Assembly: GCF_945952055.1 (NCBI RefSeq)
Contig: NZ_CAMFHB010000012.1
Location: 1-64,000, forward strand
Source: an uncultured Alsobacter sp.
GTDB lineage: Bacteria > Pseudomonadota > Alphaproteobacteria > Rhizobiales > Beijerinckiaceae
Direction: 5' to 3'
Length of the DNA: 64,000 nt
Below are positions 49,992-59,673 of this stretch, one piece after another (position 1 is the stretch's first letter; every line of letters starts with the position of its first letter). The notes beneath the pieces are model-generated. The model did no database searches and had not been told where the DNA came from. It worked only from the letters and a program-made list of their open reading frames with translations. The translations under genes and the position numbers were made by a program.

Positions 49992-51257
49992 TCACTGGTT
50001 GGCGAGCTGCTGGATCGTCTCCAGGACCTTCTCGGGCTTCTCCGAGCCCGCGAACGCCAGTGGCGCGTACTGTTCGAACAGCGAGGCGACCGTCGACCAG
50101 TTGGGCGTCGTCACATAAGGCTCCGCCGTCTTGATCGCCGCATCGATCCCCTCGCGGGCGCCGACGACGTCCTGGGCCGCGGTGTCGTACCAGAACTTCT
50201 GGAATTCCTTGCGGGCCGAGAAGGCCCGGCCGGCCTCGGCCAGGTACTTGGCGGCGTCCGGGCCGGTCATGACCTGCACGGCCTTCCAGGCGGCGTCCTT
50301 GTTCTGGCTCGTCCGGGAGATGCCGAAGCCCGAGCCGGCGCTGACCGAGATGCTGCCCGCCTCACGCACCGGGACCGGCGCGACGCCGACCTTGAACGAC
50401 GACTTGCGCTTCACGTTGATGAGCTGCCAGGGGCCGTCGACATACATGGCCGCCGACCCCGCCGTCAGCCGTCCGTTCGCCAGGTTGGACGACAGCGTGC
50501 CGGATGCCGGGAAGAGGGGCGCCACCTTGTCGTCGGCGACGAGCCTGGCGTAGGAGGCGAAGGCCGCCTTGAGCGCCGGGTTGACCAGATCGAGCTCGCC
50601 CTTGGCGTTGAGGTAGGGCGCGCCCTTGGAGCGGGCATAGACCACGAAGGCGTCGGGCACGCTGATGGCCAGGCCGTGGCGGCCGTCCTTGGTGAGGGCG
50701 CGGGCCGCCGCCATGAATTCCGCTTCCGTCCAGCCGGGCTTGGGCAGGGGCAGGCCGGCCTGCGTGAACAGGTCGTGGTTGTAGAACAGGATCAGCGGGC
50801 CGAAGTCGTAGGGCAGGGCGAACTGCTTGCCGCCACGCTGCAGGGCCTTGAAGATCGACGGCTCGAAGGCGCCGACATCGAGCTTGTCGGCGGCGATGCG
50901 GGCGTCGAGCGGATCCATCAGTTCCGCGAAGCCCGGCGCCCGCAGGCTCTGCAGGCTGACGATGTCGGGCAGCTTGCCCGAGGCGGCGAGCGCGGGAAGC
51001 TTGGTCCAGTAGTCCGGGAAGGACGTGGTCTGGAACTCGACGGTGATGTCGGGGTGCTTCTCGTTCACCAGCGCGGCGATGCGCTTCCAGGCCGTGACCT
51101 CCGGCTCGGAGCCGGACCACATGAACCAGGTGAGGTTCGTGGCCGCCCGGGCCGGCCGGGACAGCATGCCCGTGGCGGCCAACGCGGCCGTCGCTCCCAG
51201 GGCCAGCGCCTTGCGGCGCGATACGCCATGCGTCTTCGCAGTGTCCTCGGTCTTCAT
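49992..51257 (-). CDS. ABC carbohydrate-type substrate-binding protein (SBP family 1)
   Basis: A 421-residue periplasmic binding protein with a twin-arginine signal (SRRKALALG at about residues 13-21) and a cut near ARA (residue 38). The mature part has SBP-1 motifs (WFMWSGSEPEVTAWKRI, LPYDFGPLILFYNHDLF, AMYVDGPWQLINV). A strong GGGAGGA ribosome site lies 6 bases before the ATG. It is divergent from a LacI regulator across a region with two operator-like palindromes. It probably binds a fucosylated or galactosylated oligosaccharide, judging by the enzymes nearby. Confidence 0.9.
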   Translation of the reverse strand: MKTEDTAKTHGVSRRKALALGATAALAATGMLSRPARAATNLTWFMWSGSEPEVTAWKRIAALVNEKHPDITVEFQTTSFPDYWTKLPALAASGKLPDIVSLQSLRAPGFAELMDPLDARIAADKLDVGAFEPSIFKALQRGGKQFALPYDFGPLILFYNHDLFTQAGLPLPKPGWTEAEFMAAARALTKDGRHGLAISVPDAFVVYARSKGAPYLNAKGELDLVNPALKAAFASYARLVADDKVAPLFPASGTLSSNLANGRLTAGSAAMYVDGPWQLINVKRKSSFKVGVAPVPVREAGSISVSAGSGFGISRTSQNKDAAWKAVQVMTGPDAAKYLAEAGRAFSARKEFQKFWYDTAAQDVVGAREGIDAAIKTAEPYVTTPNWSTVASLFEQYAPLAFAGSEKPEKVLETIQQLANQ

Positions 51258-51399
51258 CGTGTCCTCCCTCTCACGGCATCTGAGCGCCGCTGTGGATCCG
51301 CGTGCCGCACGACCGCCTGCGCCGGAGCGCGGAGGTCCGTCGCCCGGAATGCCATCCCGGGCGCCTCCGAGGCTCCGAAGCCTCGGCCAACGTCGTGCT

Positions 51400-51409
51400 G
51401 AAACGTTTC
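51400..51409. promoter_or_regulatory. LacI-type operator 1 (GAAACGTTTC)
   Basis: A perfect 10-base palindrome with central CG, within TGAAACGTTTCG, matches the GalR/LacI-family operator style. It lies 142 bases upstream of the binding-protein start and 186 bases upstream of LacI. The 338-base divergent region (51258-51595) also has a TTCGCAT/ATGCGAA inverted repeat at 51470-51497 and no gene. Confidence 0.6.
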
Positions 51410-51469
51410 GTCACGCTAGCTGCGGTTCGTTCGACTCTGCAAGCCGGATTCGATTGTGCGGCGCAAAAA

Positions 51470-51497
51470 TTCGCATTTGACGGAGCGGAGATGCGAA
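51470..51497. promoter_or_regulatory. TTCGCAT / ATGCGAA inverted repeat
   Basis: Seven-base arms 14 bases apart lie in an AT-richer part of the divergent region, with TTGACG (51477-51482) starting just after the first arm. It could be a promoter with a second regulator site. Confidence is low because no good -10 box is seen. Confidence 0.3.
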
Positions 51498-51559
51498 ATT
51501 CTTGCCTTGCGAGCGGTTTTTGGGCTTGATCTGGCCGGCCTGTCTGCTCAGGATATGAC

Positions 51560-51569
51560 GAAACGTTAT
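51560..51569. promoter_or_regulatory. LacI-type operator 2 (GAAACGTTAT)
   Basis: This repeats operator 1 with one mismatch in the right half (GAAACGTTAT against GAAACGTTTC). It lies 27 bases before the LacI start, a position suited to autorepression. The two sites are 160 bases apart, which would allow looping. Confidence 0.55.
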
Positions 51570-51595
51570 TTCATCTTGGCGAGTGTCTCAGCTCC

Positions 51596-52636
51596 ATGGC
51601 CACCATCCGCGATGTCGCGAAAGCCGCCGGCGTGTCGATCGCCTCGGTTTCCGCCGTGCTGAACAAGAGCGGTCGGGTGGGCCCTGAGGCCACCGAGCGG
51701 ATCTGGGCCGCCGTGGAGGCCGTCGGCTACTCGCCCAACCCGATCGCCCGCAGTCTGAGGCGCGGGCACAGCGCTCTCGTGGGCATGATCGTCGGTGACA
51801 TCACCAACCCGTTCTCCGCCGAACTCGTGCGGGTGGTGGAGCACCGCGTGCGCTCGAAGGGCTTCTCCGTGATCGTGGGCAATCTCGACTCGGACGCCAG
51901 CCGTCTTCCCGTCCTCGCCGAGCAGATGCGCAACCAGATGGTCGCCGGCATCCTCGTGGCGCCCACCGGGCACGGCCCCGAGGTCGCCGAGGTTCTGGCG
52001 GCGCAGCCCTCGCCCCCCGTCGTCACCTACGACCAGCGCGTTCCGGGGCTCGACTGCGACTTTGTCGGCGTCGACAACCGCGAGGCGATGAGGCTGCTCG
52101 TCGACTATCTGGCGCGCATGGGGCATCGCCGGATCGGCCTGGTGAGCGGCGATGGCGGCAACTGGACCTCCGACGAGCGCATGGCCGGATTCCTGAACGC
52201 CATCGACGGAGCCGGCCTGGAGGCGGATCCCGCGCTGTGCGTCCGGGCGAGCTACCACGGGCGGGCGAGCTACGATGCCGCGCTGACCCTGATGACGCGT
52301 GCCGACCGGCCCACCGCGGTGGTGGGCGCCAACAACGTCATCTCGCTGTGCGTTCTCCAGGCCTGCCTGGACCTCGGTTTCCGCTGCCCGCAGGACGTGT
52401 CGATCGTGGGGGTCGACGACGTGCCGTGGAGCGGGCTCGTTCGGCCGAACCTGACGATCGCGGCTCAGCCTCTCAACGAGATCGCCGAGAGGGCCATCGA
52501 CTGGCTGATCGAGCGCGTCGAGAACCCCGATGCGGCGATCCCGCCGCGCGAGCACATCGTCATGCCGACGCTGCGGATCGGCGAGTCGTGCCAGCCCCTG
52601 CTGCGGGACACCTCGCAAGGCAGCGCGGTCGCCTGA
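51596..52636 (+). CDS. LacI-family transcriptional regulator
   Basis: A 346-residue regulator with a textbook N-terminal LacI helix-turn-helix (TIRDVAKAAGVSIASVSAVLN, residues 3-23), the hinge (ARSLRRGHSALVGMI) and a periplasmic-binding-protein-like sensor domain. Two GAAACGTT-type palindromes lie upstream. It should repress both the importer operon on the minus strand and its own fucosidase operon until the sugar is present. Confidence 0.93.
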   Translation: MATIRDVAKAAGVSIASVSAVLNKSGRVGPEATERIWAAVEAVGYSPNPIARSLRRGHSALVGMIVGDITNPFSAELVRVVEHRVRSKGFSVIVGNLDSDASRLPVLAEQMRNQMVAGILVAPTGHGPEVAEVLAAQPSPPVVTYDQRVPGLDCDFVGVDNREAMRLLVDYLARMGHRRIGLVSGDGGNWTSDERMAGFLNAIDGAGLEADPALCVRASYHGRASYDAALTLMTRADRPTAVVGANNVISLCVLQACLDLGFRCPQDVSIVGVDDVPWSGLVRPNLTIAAQPLNEIAERAIDWLIERVENPDAAIPPREHIVMPTLRIGESCQPLLRDTSQGSAVA

Positions 52637-52700
52637 CGGACGGCGGCGGCTGCCGCCTTCCCCCAACCACGACACCAACGAACCAACACGGAGGAAACCC

Positions 52701-53966
52701 ATGGCCGACGTGGCCCGATTCCTGTCCTGGCGCTTTGGACTGTTCCTGCACTGGGGCCCCTGCTCGGTCATCGGGACCGAGCTCAGCTGGGGGCGCGACA
52801 ACCAGCATCAGCCGGAACGGTTGAACCAGTCGCCGCGCGACCGCGGCTCCACGCCCCGCGTGCGGGTGCCGGCGGCGCTCTACGACACGCTCTACAAGCA
52901 CTTCAACCCGATCTATTTCGATGCCGACCGCTGGGTGCGCACGGCCAAGGCCGCGGGCATGAAGTACCTCGTCTTCACCTCGAAGCATCATGACGGCTTC
53001 TGCAACTTCGACACCGAGACGACCGACTACAAGATCACCTCGGCCGAGTCGCCTTTCGGCCGCGACATCGTGAAGGAGCTCGCGGACGCCTGTCACCGCC
53101 ACGATTTCGGGCTGGGCTTCTACTATTCACAGCCGGACTGGCGCCATCCCGACTACGGCACGGCCAATCACGCGCGCTACGTCGAATACTTCCACAAGCA
53201 CGTCGAGGAGATCTGCACGAAATACGGCAAGATCGACATCTTCTTCTTTGACGGGCTGTTCGACGAGAGCAAGACGCGGGTGTCCAAGACGCCCCCGATC
53301 TACGGCCGCAAGGACGGGGCCGACTGGTGGGATTCGGAGCGGCTGATCGCCCGAATGCGCCAGTGGCAGCCCGACATGGTGATCAACGACCGGGCCGGTG
53401 TCGCCGGCGACTACGAGACGCCCGAGCAGCGCGTAGGTGCCTACCAGCCCGACAAGCCCTGGGAGAGCAACATCACGCTCACCAAGCGCTGGTCCTACGG
53501 GTTCGACGAACAGACGAAGTCGGCCGAGGAGTGCATCCGCATGCTCCTCAACACGGTGACGGGCGGCGGCAACCTGCTCCTCAACGTGGGACCCGATCCC
53601 CTCGGCCTGTTCCCGCCCGCCTCCGTGCAGGTGCTCGAGGCCATGGGCCGCTTCCTCGCGGCCTACGGTGAGAGCATCTACGACACCCGCGGCGGCCCCT
53701 ATCCGAGCTGGACCTGGGGTGGCTCGACCCACCGCGGCAACGTCGTCTACGTCCACGTCCAGCACTGGCCGCTGATCGAGGACCGGCTGCGCCTGCCGAT
53801 CTCGGCCGGCACGACCCTCCTGTCGGCGGAACTGCTGACCGGCGGCACCGTCGATGCGTCGGTCAAGGACGGCCTGATCCATCTCGTCGTGCCGACGGAC
53901 CAGCTCCACCCGATCGACACGATCGTGAAGCTCACCTTCGACAAGCCCCTCGTCTTCGAGGGCTGA
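52701..53966 (+). CDS. GH29 alpha-L-fucosidase
   Basis: A 421-residue family GH29 glycosidase. The conserved FGLFLHWG (residues 12-19) and KHHDGF (95-100) motifs bracket the substrate pocket, and the nucleophile is D184 (FFFDGLF). A C-terminal beta-sandwich follows. There is no signal peptide, so it works on imported fucosides in the cytoplasm. GGAGG lies 6 bases before the ATG. It follows LacI by 64 bases and leads the sugar-oxidation genes. Some GH29 proteins use other glycosides, but fucose is the best reading given the next gene. Confidence 0.88.
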   Translation: MADVARFLSWRFGLFLHWGPCSVIGTELSWGRDNQHQPERLNQSPRDRGSTPRVRVPAALYDTLYKHFNPIYFDADRWVRTAKAAGMKYLVFTSKHHDGFCNFDTETTDYKITSAESPFGRDIVKELADACHRHDFGLGFYYSQPDWRHPDYGTANHARYVEYFHKHVEEICTKYGKIDIFFFDGLFDESKTRVSKTPPIYGRKDGADWWDSERLIARMRQWQPDMVINDRAGVAGDYETPEQRVGAYQPDKPWESNITLTKRWSYGFDEQTKSAEECIRMLLNTVTGGGNLLLNVGPDPLGLFPPASVQVLEAMGRFLAAYGESIYDTRGGPYPSWTWGGSTHRGNVVYVHVQHWPLIEDRLRLPISAGTTLLSAELLTGGTVDASVKDGLIHLVVPTDQLHPIDTIVKLTFDKPLVFEG

Positions 53967-54030
53967 ACGCGCAGCGCGGATGCGGAGGAGGGGCCGCATC
54001 CGCACCCGCAAGGGCCATGAGGAGTTCATC

Positions 54031-55053
54031 GTGCAGCACCACTCCCCCGTGCGGTCGACGCGCCGCGCCATTCCCCTCGACACCCGGCTCGGTTTTGGTG
54101 CCAGCGGCCTCGGGACACTCACCTGGGACGTGACGGACGACGTCGCGCAAGCCCTGCTCGAGGAGGCCTGGACGGCCGGCATCCGCTACTTCGACACGTC
54201 GCCGCTCTACGGCTTCGGGCTGAGCGAACTCCGCCTGGGCCGCTTCCTGCGTGACCGCCCGCGGGAGGAGTATCTCCTCTCCACGAAGATCGGCCGGTGG
54301 TTCAGGGCGCCCGCGCCCGGCGAGACGCTCGACAGGGGAGGCTGGGTGCGGCCGCAACCGCTTGTCCCGGTCCTCGACTACACCTACGACGGCGTGATGC
54401 GTGCCCTGGAGCAGTCGCACAACAGGCTGGGCGTCTCCTCCATCGACATGGTCCTGATCCATGACCTGGACAGGCGCAATCTCGGCGCGGATTTCGACCG
54501 TCACTATCGCGACGCCACCGGCAGCGGCTATCGGGCTCTCGACGAACTGCGCCGCGCGGGGGTCGTGCAGGCGATCGGTGCCGGCATCAACGAGGCCGAC
54601 GTGGCCGCCGATCTGGTGCGCGACCTCGACCTCGACCTCGTCATGCTGGCCGGCCGCTACACCTTGCTGGAGCAGCCTGCCCTGGACGCGTTCCTGCCGG
54701 CCGCCGTCGAGAGGAAGGTCGGGGTCATCGCCGTGGGCGTCTTCAATTCGGGCATCCTGCTGAAGCCGCCGGAGCAGGGCGGGACCTACGACTATGGCGC
54801 CGCGCCGGCGGACGTGGTCGAACGGGCCCGCGCCATGGCCGATGCCTGCGCGAGGTTCGACATTCCGGTCGCCGCCGCGGCGCTCCAGTTTCCGTTAGCC
54901 CATCCGGCGGTGCAGGCTGTCGTGGTGGGGGCGAGTCGGCCGGGCTCGGCCCGCCAGGCTGCGGCCTGGATGGGGCTGCCGATCCCGGAAGCCCTCTGGC
55001 ATGAACTCAAGGCGCGGGGCCTTCTTGCGGCAAACGCCCCGACGCCCTCCTGA
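54031..55053 (+). CDS. Aldo/keto reductase, D-threo-aldose (L-fucose) dehydrogenase-like
   Basis: A 340-residue aldo/keto reductase of the D-threo-aldose 1-dehydrogenase group, which oxidises L-fucose to L-fuconolactone. The tetrad residues are D55, Y60 and K86 with the His in MVLIHDLD. The group-typical LGFGASGLG start and YDTSPLYG-like FDTSPLYG segment are present. It begins at a GTG with GAGGAG 6 bases upstream. The position after a fucosidase strongly supports the assignment. Confidence 0.87.
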   Translation: MQHHSPVRSTRRAIPLDTRLGFGASGLGTLTWDVTDDVAQALLEEAWTAGIRYFDTSPLYGFGLSELRLGRFLRDRPREEYLLSTKIGRWFRAPAPGETLDRGGWVRPQPLVPVLDYTYDGVMRALEQSHNRLGVSSIDMVLIHDLDRRNLGADFDRHYRDATGSGYRALDELRRAGVVQAIGAGINEADVAADLVRDLDLDLVMLAGRYTLLEQPALDAFLPAAVERKVGVIAVGVFNSGILLKPPEQGGTYDYGAAPADVVERARAMADACARFDIPVAAAALQFPLAHPAVQAVVVGASRPGSARQAAAWMGLPIPEALWHELKARGLLAANAPTPS

Positions 55054-55080
55054 TGCGCTTATCGGAAGAGGACGACGACG

Positions 55081-56097
55081 ATGCGGGCATTGATGATCGA
55101 AGCGGTGGGCGTGAGCGCGATGCACGACGTCGCGGAGCCCACGCCGGGCCCGGGCGAGGTTCTCCTGGCCGTCCGGCACGTCGGGCTGTGCGGCTCCGAT
55201 CTCGCGACGTTCACCGGGCTCAATCCGCTGGTGGCCCTGCCGCGGATCCCGGGCCACGAACTGGGCTGCGAGATCGTCGCGGCGGGGGAGGGCGTTCCGG
55301 CCGACTATGCGGCGGGGCGCCGCGCCATCGTCGTGCCCTACACCACCTGCGGCCAGTGCTCGTCGTGCCGCCGCGGCCGGGTCAACGCGTGCCGCTACAA
55401 CCGGACCCTCGGCGTCCAGCAGGATGGCGGTCTGGCCGAAAGGCTCGTCGTCCCCCATGGCAAGCTGATCCTGAACGACACGCTCGCCCCGCGTCACCTC
55501 GCCCTCGTGGAGCCGCTCTCGGTCGGCTTCCATGCCGTGGAGCGCGGCCGGGTCGGTCGGGCCGACCGCGTCGTCGTGCTCGGCTGCGGCATGATCGGCA
55601 TGGGCGCTATCGCCGGCGCGGCCCATCGCGGGGCCAGCGTCATCGCGGTCGACGTGAGCCCCGGCAAGTTCGACCTCGCCCGTCGCTGGGGTGCTTCGCA
55701 CGTCGTCGACGCGTCGCGCGAGGACGTGGTCCAGCGCGTCATGGATTTGACCGACGGCGACGGCGCCGACGTGGTGATCGAGGCGGTCGGACTGCCGGCG
55801 ACCTTCCGGCAGGCGATCGACGCCGTGTGCTTCGCGGGCAGGGTCGTCTACATCGGCTACGCCAAGGTCGAAGTGGCCTACGACACCAAGTTCTTCAACC
55901 TCAAGGAGCTCGACATCATGGGCTCGCGCAACGCCACGGCGGAGGATTTCCGGGCGGTGATCGCCTTTCTCGAGGCGCCCGGCCGCAACCCCGACGATCT
56001 CATCACCCGCGTCTTCCCGTTCGACCAGGCGCACGAGGCGCTACCCTACTGGGTGCGCGAGCGCGCCGACGTGCTGAAGATCATGATCGAGCGCTGA
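55081..56097 (+). CDS. Zinc-dependent alcohol/polyol dehydrogenase (MDR)
   Basis: A 338-residue medium-chain dehydrogenase with catalytic-zinc ligands C37, H59 and E60, a structural-zinc lobe (C90, C93, C96, C104) and the Rossmann motif GCGMIGMG. It resembles L-galactonate-5-dehydrogenase and sorbitol-dehydrogenase-like enzymes that oxidise a secondary hydroxyl of sugars or sugar acids. GGAAGAGG lies 9-10 bases before the ATG. It is part of the plus-strand fucoside operon. Confidence 0.88.
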   Translation: MRALMIEAVGVSAMHDVAEPTPGPGEVLLAVRHVGLCGSDLATFTGLNPLVALPRIPGHELGCEIVAAGEGVPADYAAGRRAIVVPYTTCGQCSSCRRGRVNACRYNRTLGVQQDGGLAERLVVPHGKLILNDTLAPRHLALVEPLSVGFHAVERGRVGRADRVVVLGCGMIGMGAIAGAAHRGASVIAVDVSPGKFDLARRWGASHVVDASREDVVQRVMDLTDGDGADVVIEAVGLPATFRQAIDAVCFAGRVVYIGYAKVEVAYDTKFFNLKELDIMGSRNATAEDFRAVIAFLEAPGRNPDDLITRVFPFDQAHEALPYWVRERADVLKIMIER

Positions 56098-56128
56098 TGG
56101 ACCGGCGGGGCAGCGAAGGAGCAGCAGG

Positions 56129-56992
56129 ATGATCGTCGTCACGGGAGGAAGCGGGAAGCTCGGCCGGTTCGTGGTCGAAGAGCTCGCCGCGCACGGCTTC
56201 GACGTCGTGAACCTCGATGCCGTCCCGCCGCCGCCCGGCGCACCGGGGCGCTTCGTGCGCACCGACGTGACCGACTTCGGCCAGGTGATCGCAGCCTTCG
56301 CCGGCATCGACGAGCGGACCCGCGACGTCGCCGGCGTGGTTCACCTCGCCGCCATTCCCGCGCCCGGCCGGGCGCCGAACCAGGTGATCTTCGGCGTCAA
56401 CACGATCTCGACCTACAACGTCTTCGAGGCCGCCCGGCAGCTGCGGATCCGCAACCTCGTCTGGGCCTCCTCCGAGACGGTTTTCGGCGTGCCGTTCACC
56501 GAGGGCGCCGTTCCCTCGCAGGTGCCGCTCGACGAGAGCGTGACGGCGCCGCACAGTTCCTACGCGCTGTCGAAGACGCTCGGCGAGACCATGGCAGGGC
56601 ATTACTGCGCCTGGGACCCGGCGCTGAAGATCGTCAGCCTGCGTTTCTCCAACGTCCTGGCCGGCGCGGACTACGACCGCATTCCCGCCGACGGCGATCC
56701 GGCGTCCCGGCGCTTCAACTGCTGGGCCTATATCGACGCGCGCGATGGTGCGCTCGCGACCCGGCTGGCGCTGGAAGCGCAACTCGTCGGCCATCATGTC
56801 TTCGGCATCGCCAACGCGGATTCGGTGATGGCGACGGATAACGATGCGCTGGTCGATCGCTTCTTTCCCGGTACGCCGCGCCACGGCAGCTATGGCCCCA
56901 CCGACAGCCTCATCTCCATCGAGGCCGCGCGGCGGGTGCTGGGCTTCGAGCCGCGTCATTCCTGGCGGACGCCGCCCGGATCCAAGGCGTAG
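56129..56992 (+). CDS. NAD-dependent epimerase/dehydratase-family protein
   Basis: A 287-residue extended-SDR protein with the NAD motif TGGSGKLG (residues 5-12), acidic D30 for the ribose, the WASSETVFG strand, and Y145/K149 (YALSK). It may oxidise or epimerise a sugar or sugar acid, for instance like uronate dehydrogenase. It closes the plus-strand operon; the next gene begins 257 bases later. I see nothing convincing in that gap. Confidence 0.85.
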   Translation: MIVVTGGSGKLGRFVVEELAAHGFDVVNLDAVPPPPGAPGRFVRTDVTDFGQVIAAFAGIDERTRDVAGVVHLAAIPAPGRAPNQVIFGVNTISTYNVFEAARQLRIRNLVWASSETVFGVPFTEGAVPSQVPLDESVTAPHSSYALSKTLGETMAGHYCAWDPALKIVSLRFSNVLAGADYDRIPADGDPASRRFNCWAYIDARDGALATRLALEAQLVGHHVFGIANADSVMATDNDALVDRFFPGTPRHGSYGPTDSLISIEAARRVLGFEPRHSWRTPPGSKA

Positions 56993-57249
56993 CCTGGCCC
57001 AGCCCCGAGCAACCCCCGCGGGTTCCCGACGGCCCCATCGCGAAAAGCGTCCCGAGCCCAAGCCCGATTGTCTTGGACGGGAAAGGGTGCGTCCGGCTTG
57101 ATGGACCTCAGGTGAGACGGTGCGCGGCGGGTTTGCCCGCGTGCCGGCTCTGGAGAGGAAACGCGTGGGAGCGGCAGCCGAATGACCAGCCGGCCGAACG
57201 AGACGGCGATACCAGGCGACGGGACGCGCGCTGCATGAAGGGGACCGCC

Positions 57250-58098
57250 ATGGCTGGCGACACGCCTCCCATCGACGCTCGCGGGCCCGGCGCCGGCGAC
57301 CCGTTGCTCGTCGTTGACGACGTTTCGGTTCGCTTCGACACCCCGCAAGGTCCCGTCACGGCGGTCGACCGGATGTCCTTCGACGTCCGGCCGGGCGAAT
57401 TCATCTCCGTCATCGGCCCGTCGGGCTGCGGGAAGTCCACCCTCTTCAACGTCATCGGCGGCCTGCTGGACTGCTCGGCCGGCCGCGTGACGGTGGGTGG
57501 TGCCACCGTTCGCGGTCCGCATCCCTCGATCGGCATGGTGTTCCAGGAGGAATCGACGTTTCCCTGGCGGACCGTCATCGACAACGTCGCCTTTCCGCTG
57601 GAGGTCCGCGGCGTCCCGAAGGCCGAGCGGCTCGACCGCGCGCGGCAGACGATCGCGCTGGTCGGACTGGCCGGCTTCGAGCAGCGCTTTCCCTCGGAGC
57701 TGTCGGGCGGCATGCGCCAGCGCGTCTCGATCGCGCGCACCCTCGTCTTCCAGCCGGGGATCCTGCTGATGGACGAGCCGTTCGCGGCGCTCGACGAGCA
57801 GACCCGGTTGCTGCTGGGCGACAAGGTCCTGCAGATCCAGCAGGACCTGAAGCAGACCACGCTGCTCATCACCCACAGCATCACCGAGGCGGTCCAGCTC
57901 TCGGACCGGATCGTGGTCATGACCTATCGGCCCGGCAAGCTGAAGCGCATCGTCCGGATCGAGCTTCCACGCCCACGCACGTCGGACGTGGTCAGCAGCC
58001 CGGCCTTCGGACACTACGTCGCGCAGATCTGGGGCGACCTGAGGGAAGAGGCCAGCCGGGGCATGGCCGAGTCCGAGACGGCGGGGAGGAGTCCGTGA
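57250..58098 (+). CDS. ABC importer ATPase, NitT/TauT-type
   Basis: A 282-residue ATPase of the TauB/SsuB/NrtD group with Walker [10 protein letters not shown] (residues 56-64), the group-typical Q-loop [20 protein letters not shown] signature, [10 protein letters not shown] and H-loop [10 protein letters not shown]. The ATG at 57250 has AAGGGGA 5-6 bases upstream; an ATG at 57235 is possible. It overlaps the next permease (GTGA). Confidence 0.92.
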   Translation: MAGDTPPIDARGPGAGDPLLVVDDVSVRFDTPQGPVTAVDRMSFDVRPGEFISVIGPSGCGKSTLFNVIGGLLDCSAGRVTVGGATVRGPHPSIGMVFQEESTFPWRTVIDNVAFPLEVRGVPKAERLDRARQTIALVGLAGFEQRFPSELSGGMRQRVSIARTLVFQPGILLMDEPFAALDEQTRLLLGDKVLQIQQDLKQTTLLITHSITEAVQLSDRIVVMTYRPGKLKRIVRIELPRPRTSDVVSSPAFGHYVAQIWGDLREEASRGMAESETAGRSP

Positions 58099-58859
58099 CC
58101 GCGCTGCTGCGCAGCCGCCACGCACCACCCGTGGTCGGATTCCTGTCGCTCGTCGGCCTGCTGGCGCTCGTGGAGGTCGGGATCCGCGTCGGCTTGATCA
58201 ACCGCTTCGTCGTGCCCCCTCCGTCGTCCGTCGTCGCCAGCCTCGGTCGGGTCGTCACCGAGGAGGGGATCCCGGAGCGCTTTTCCCAGACGGCGTTCGA
58301 GGCGGCGGGCGCCGCCCTGCTGATCACGCTCGTGGGCGTGCCTGCCGGCGTCCTGCTCCATCGGTTCACGCGCCTGCGGCTCGCGGTGGAGGGCTGGGTC
58401 GCCGCCTTCGCGGCCGCACCGCTCGTCCTCGCCTACCCGTTGTTCCTCGTCATCTTCGGGCGCAGCCAGTTCACCATCATCATGATGGGCTTCGCCTCGG
58501 GCGTGGCGCCCGTCATCCTCAAGACGCTCGAGGGCCTGAGCGGCGTGCGCCGGGTGCTGGTCGACGTGGGCCGCAGCCTCAAGCTCACCCCGTTCCAGCA
58601 GTTCCGCATGGTTCTGCTGCCGGCCGCCGTCCCGACCATCTTCGTCGGGCTTCGCCTCGGGCTGATCTTCGCGCTCATCAACATCGTCGGCCTCGAGTTC
58701 CTGATCAATTTCGGCGGGCTCGGGCAACTCATCAACGAGCTGGCGGAGCGCTACGACCTGCCGGGCACCTACGCGGCCATCGTCTTCGTGGTGCTGGTGA
58801 GCGTGGTCTTCTTCCTGCTGCTGCAAAGGATCGAGCAATGGCTGAGACCGGGGTCCTGA
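58095..58859 (+). CDS. ABC importer permease 1, NitT/TauT-type
   Basis: A 254-residue permease of the TauC/SsuC group with about six helices and an EAA-like loop ([25 protein letters not shown]). It starts at a GTG overlapping the ATPase stop and itself overlaps the second permease by 22 bases. Having two different permeases is less usual for this group, where one permease often forms a homodimer. Confidence 0.9.
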   Translation: MTALLRSRHAPPVVGFLSLVGLLALVEVGIRVGLINRFVVPPPSSVVASLGRVVTEEGIPERFSQTAFEAAGAALLITLVGVPAGVLLHRFTRLRLAVEGWVAAFAAAPLVLAYPLFLVIFGRSQFTIIMMGFASGVAPVILKTLEGLSGVRRVLVDVGRSLKLTPFQQFRMVLLPAAVPTIFVGLRLGLIFALINIVGLEFLINFGGLGQLINELAERYDLPGTYAAIVFVVLVSVVFFLLLQRIEQWLRPGS

Positions 58860-59626
58860 AGCCGCCGGGCGTGCTCGGCCGGCTCGGACCGGTCGGGCGG
58901 CTGCGGCTCGTCATCATCGCGGCGGTGCTCCTGTCGTGGGAGGCGCTCGCGGCGTCCGGGCTCCTCTTCCGGGACGTCGTGCCCTCGCTGCACCGGGTGG
59001 CCTTCGCGCTGGTGCGCCTGCTCGCTTCCGGGGAGTTCTGGTCGAATGCCGCCGTGACGGCGCTGGAAGTCGCGGGGGCGCTGGCCATCGGCGGTACGGC
59101 GGGCGTCGCCGTCGGGCTCCTGCTCGGCGGCAGCCGCTTCGCCGAGCGGGCCTTCGAGCCCTACCTCAACTATCTGGGGCCGACCCCGAAGATCATCTTC
59201 TTCCCCGTGATGATCATGGGGTTCGGCGTAGGCTGGGGCTCCAAGATCGCCATGGGCGCCCTGTCGAGCTTCTTTCCGGTGGCGCTGAGCACGGCGGCCG
59301 GCCGGCGCGGGGTCGACCGGGTGCTCGTGCGCGTGGGCCGCAGCTTCCACCTCACGCCCTGGCAGATGGTCACGAAGATCTACCTGCCGGCGATCCGCGT
59401 TCCGGTGCTGAACGGCCTTCGCCTGGGCTTCGGCGTGTCCGTCATCGGCGTCCTGCTGGCGGAGACCAAGCTGTCGAACCAGGGCCTCGGCTACCTCGTC
59501 ATGCAGGCCTATTCGCGCTTCGACATGCCGCAGATGTACGCGGCGCTCATCGTCGTCTTCGCGGCGGCGGTAGCCCTCAACGCCTTCATCGAACGTTTCA
59601 CGGTGCCGCGAGGGCGCCGGACATGA
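58838..59626 (+). CDS. ABC importer permease 2, NitT/TauT-type
   Basis: A 262-residue second permease with the same loop (VRVGRSFHLTPWQMVTKIYLPAIR) and about six helices. The two permeases are clearly related but well diverged, so the channel is probably a heterodimer. The stop lies 47 bases before the binding-protein gene. Confidence 0.9.
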   Translation: MAETGVLKPPGVLGRLGPVGRLRLVIIAAVLLSWEALAASGLLFRDVVPSLHRVAFALVRLLASGEFWSNAAVTALEVAGALAIGGTAGVAVGLLLGGSRFAERAFEPYLNYLGPTPKIIFFPVMIMGFGVGWGSKIAMGALSSFFPVALSTAAGRRGVDRVLVRVGRSFHLTPWQMVTKIYLPAIRVPVLNGLRLGFGVSVIGVLLAETKLSNQGLGYLVMQAYSRFDMPQMYAALIVVFAAAVALNAFIERFTVPRGRRT

Positions 59627-59673
59627 CCGTCGGCAACGGATCCGACACCCAACCGTCCACAGGGAGGACACCC

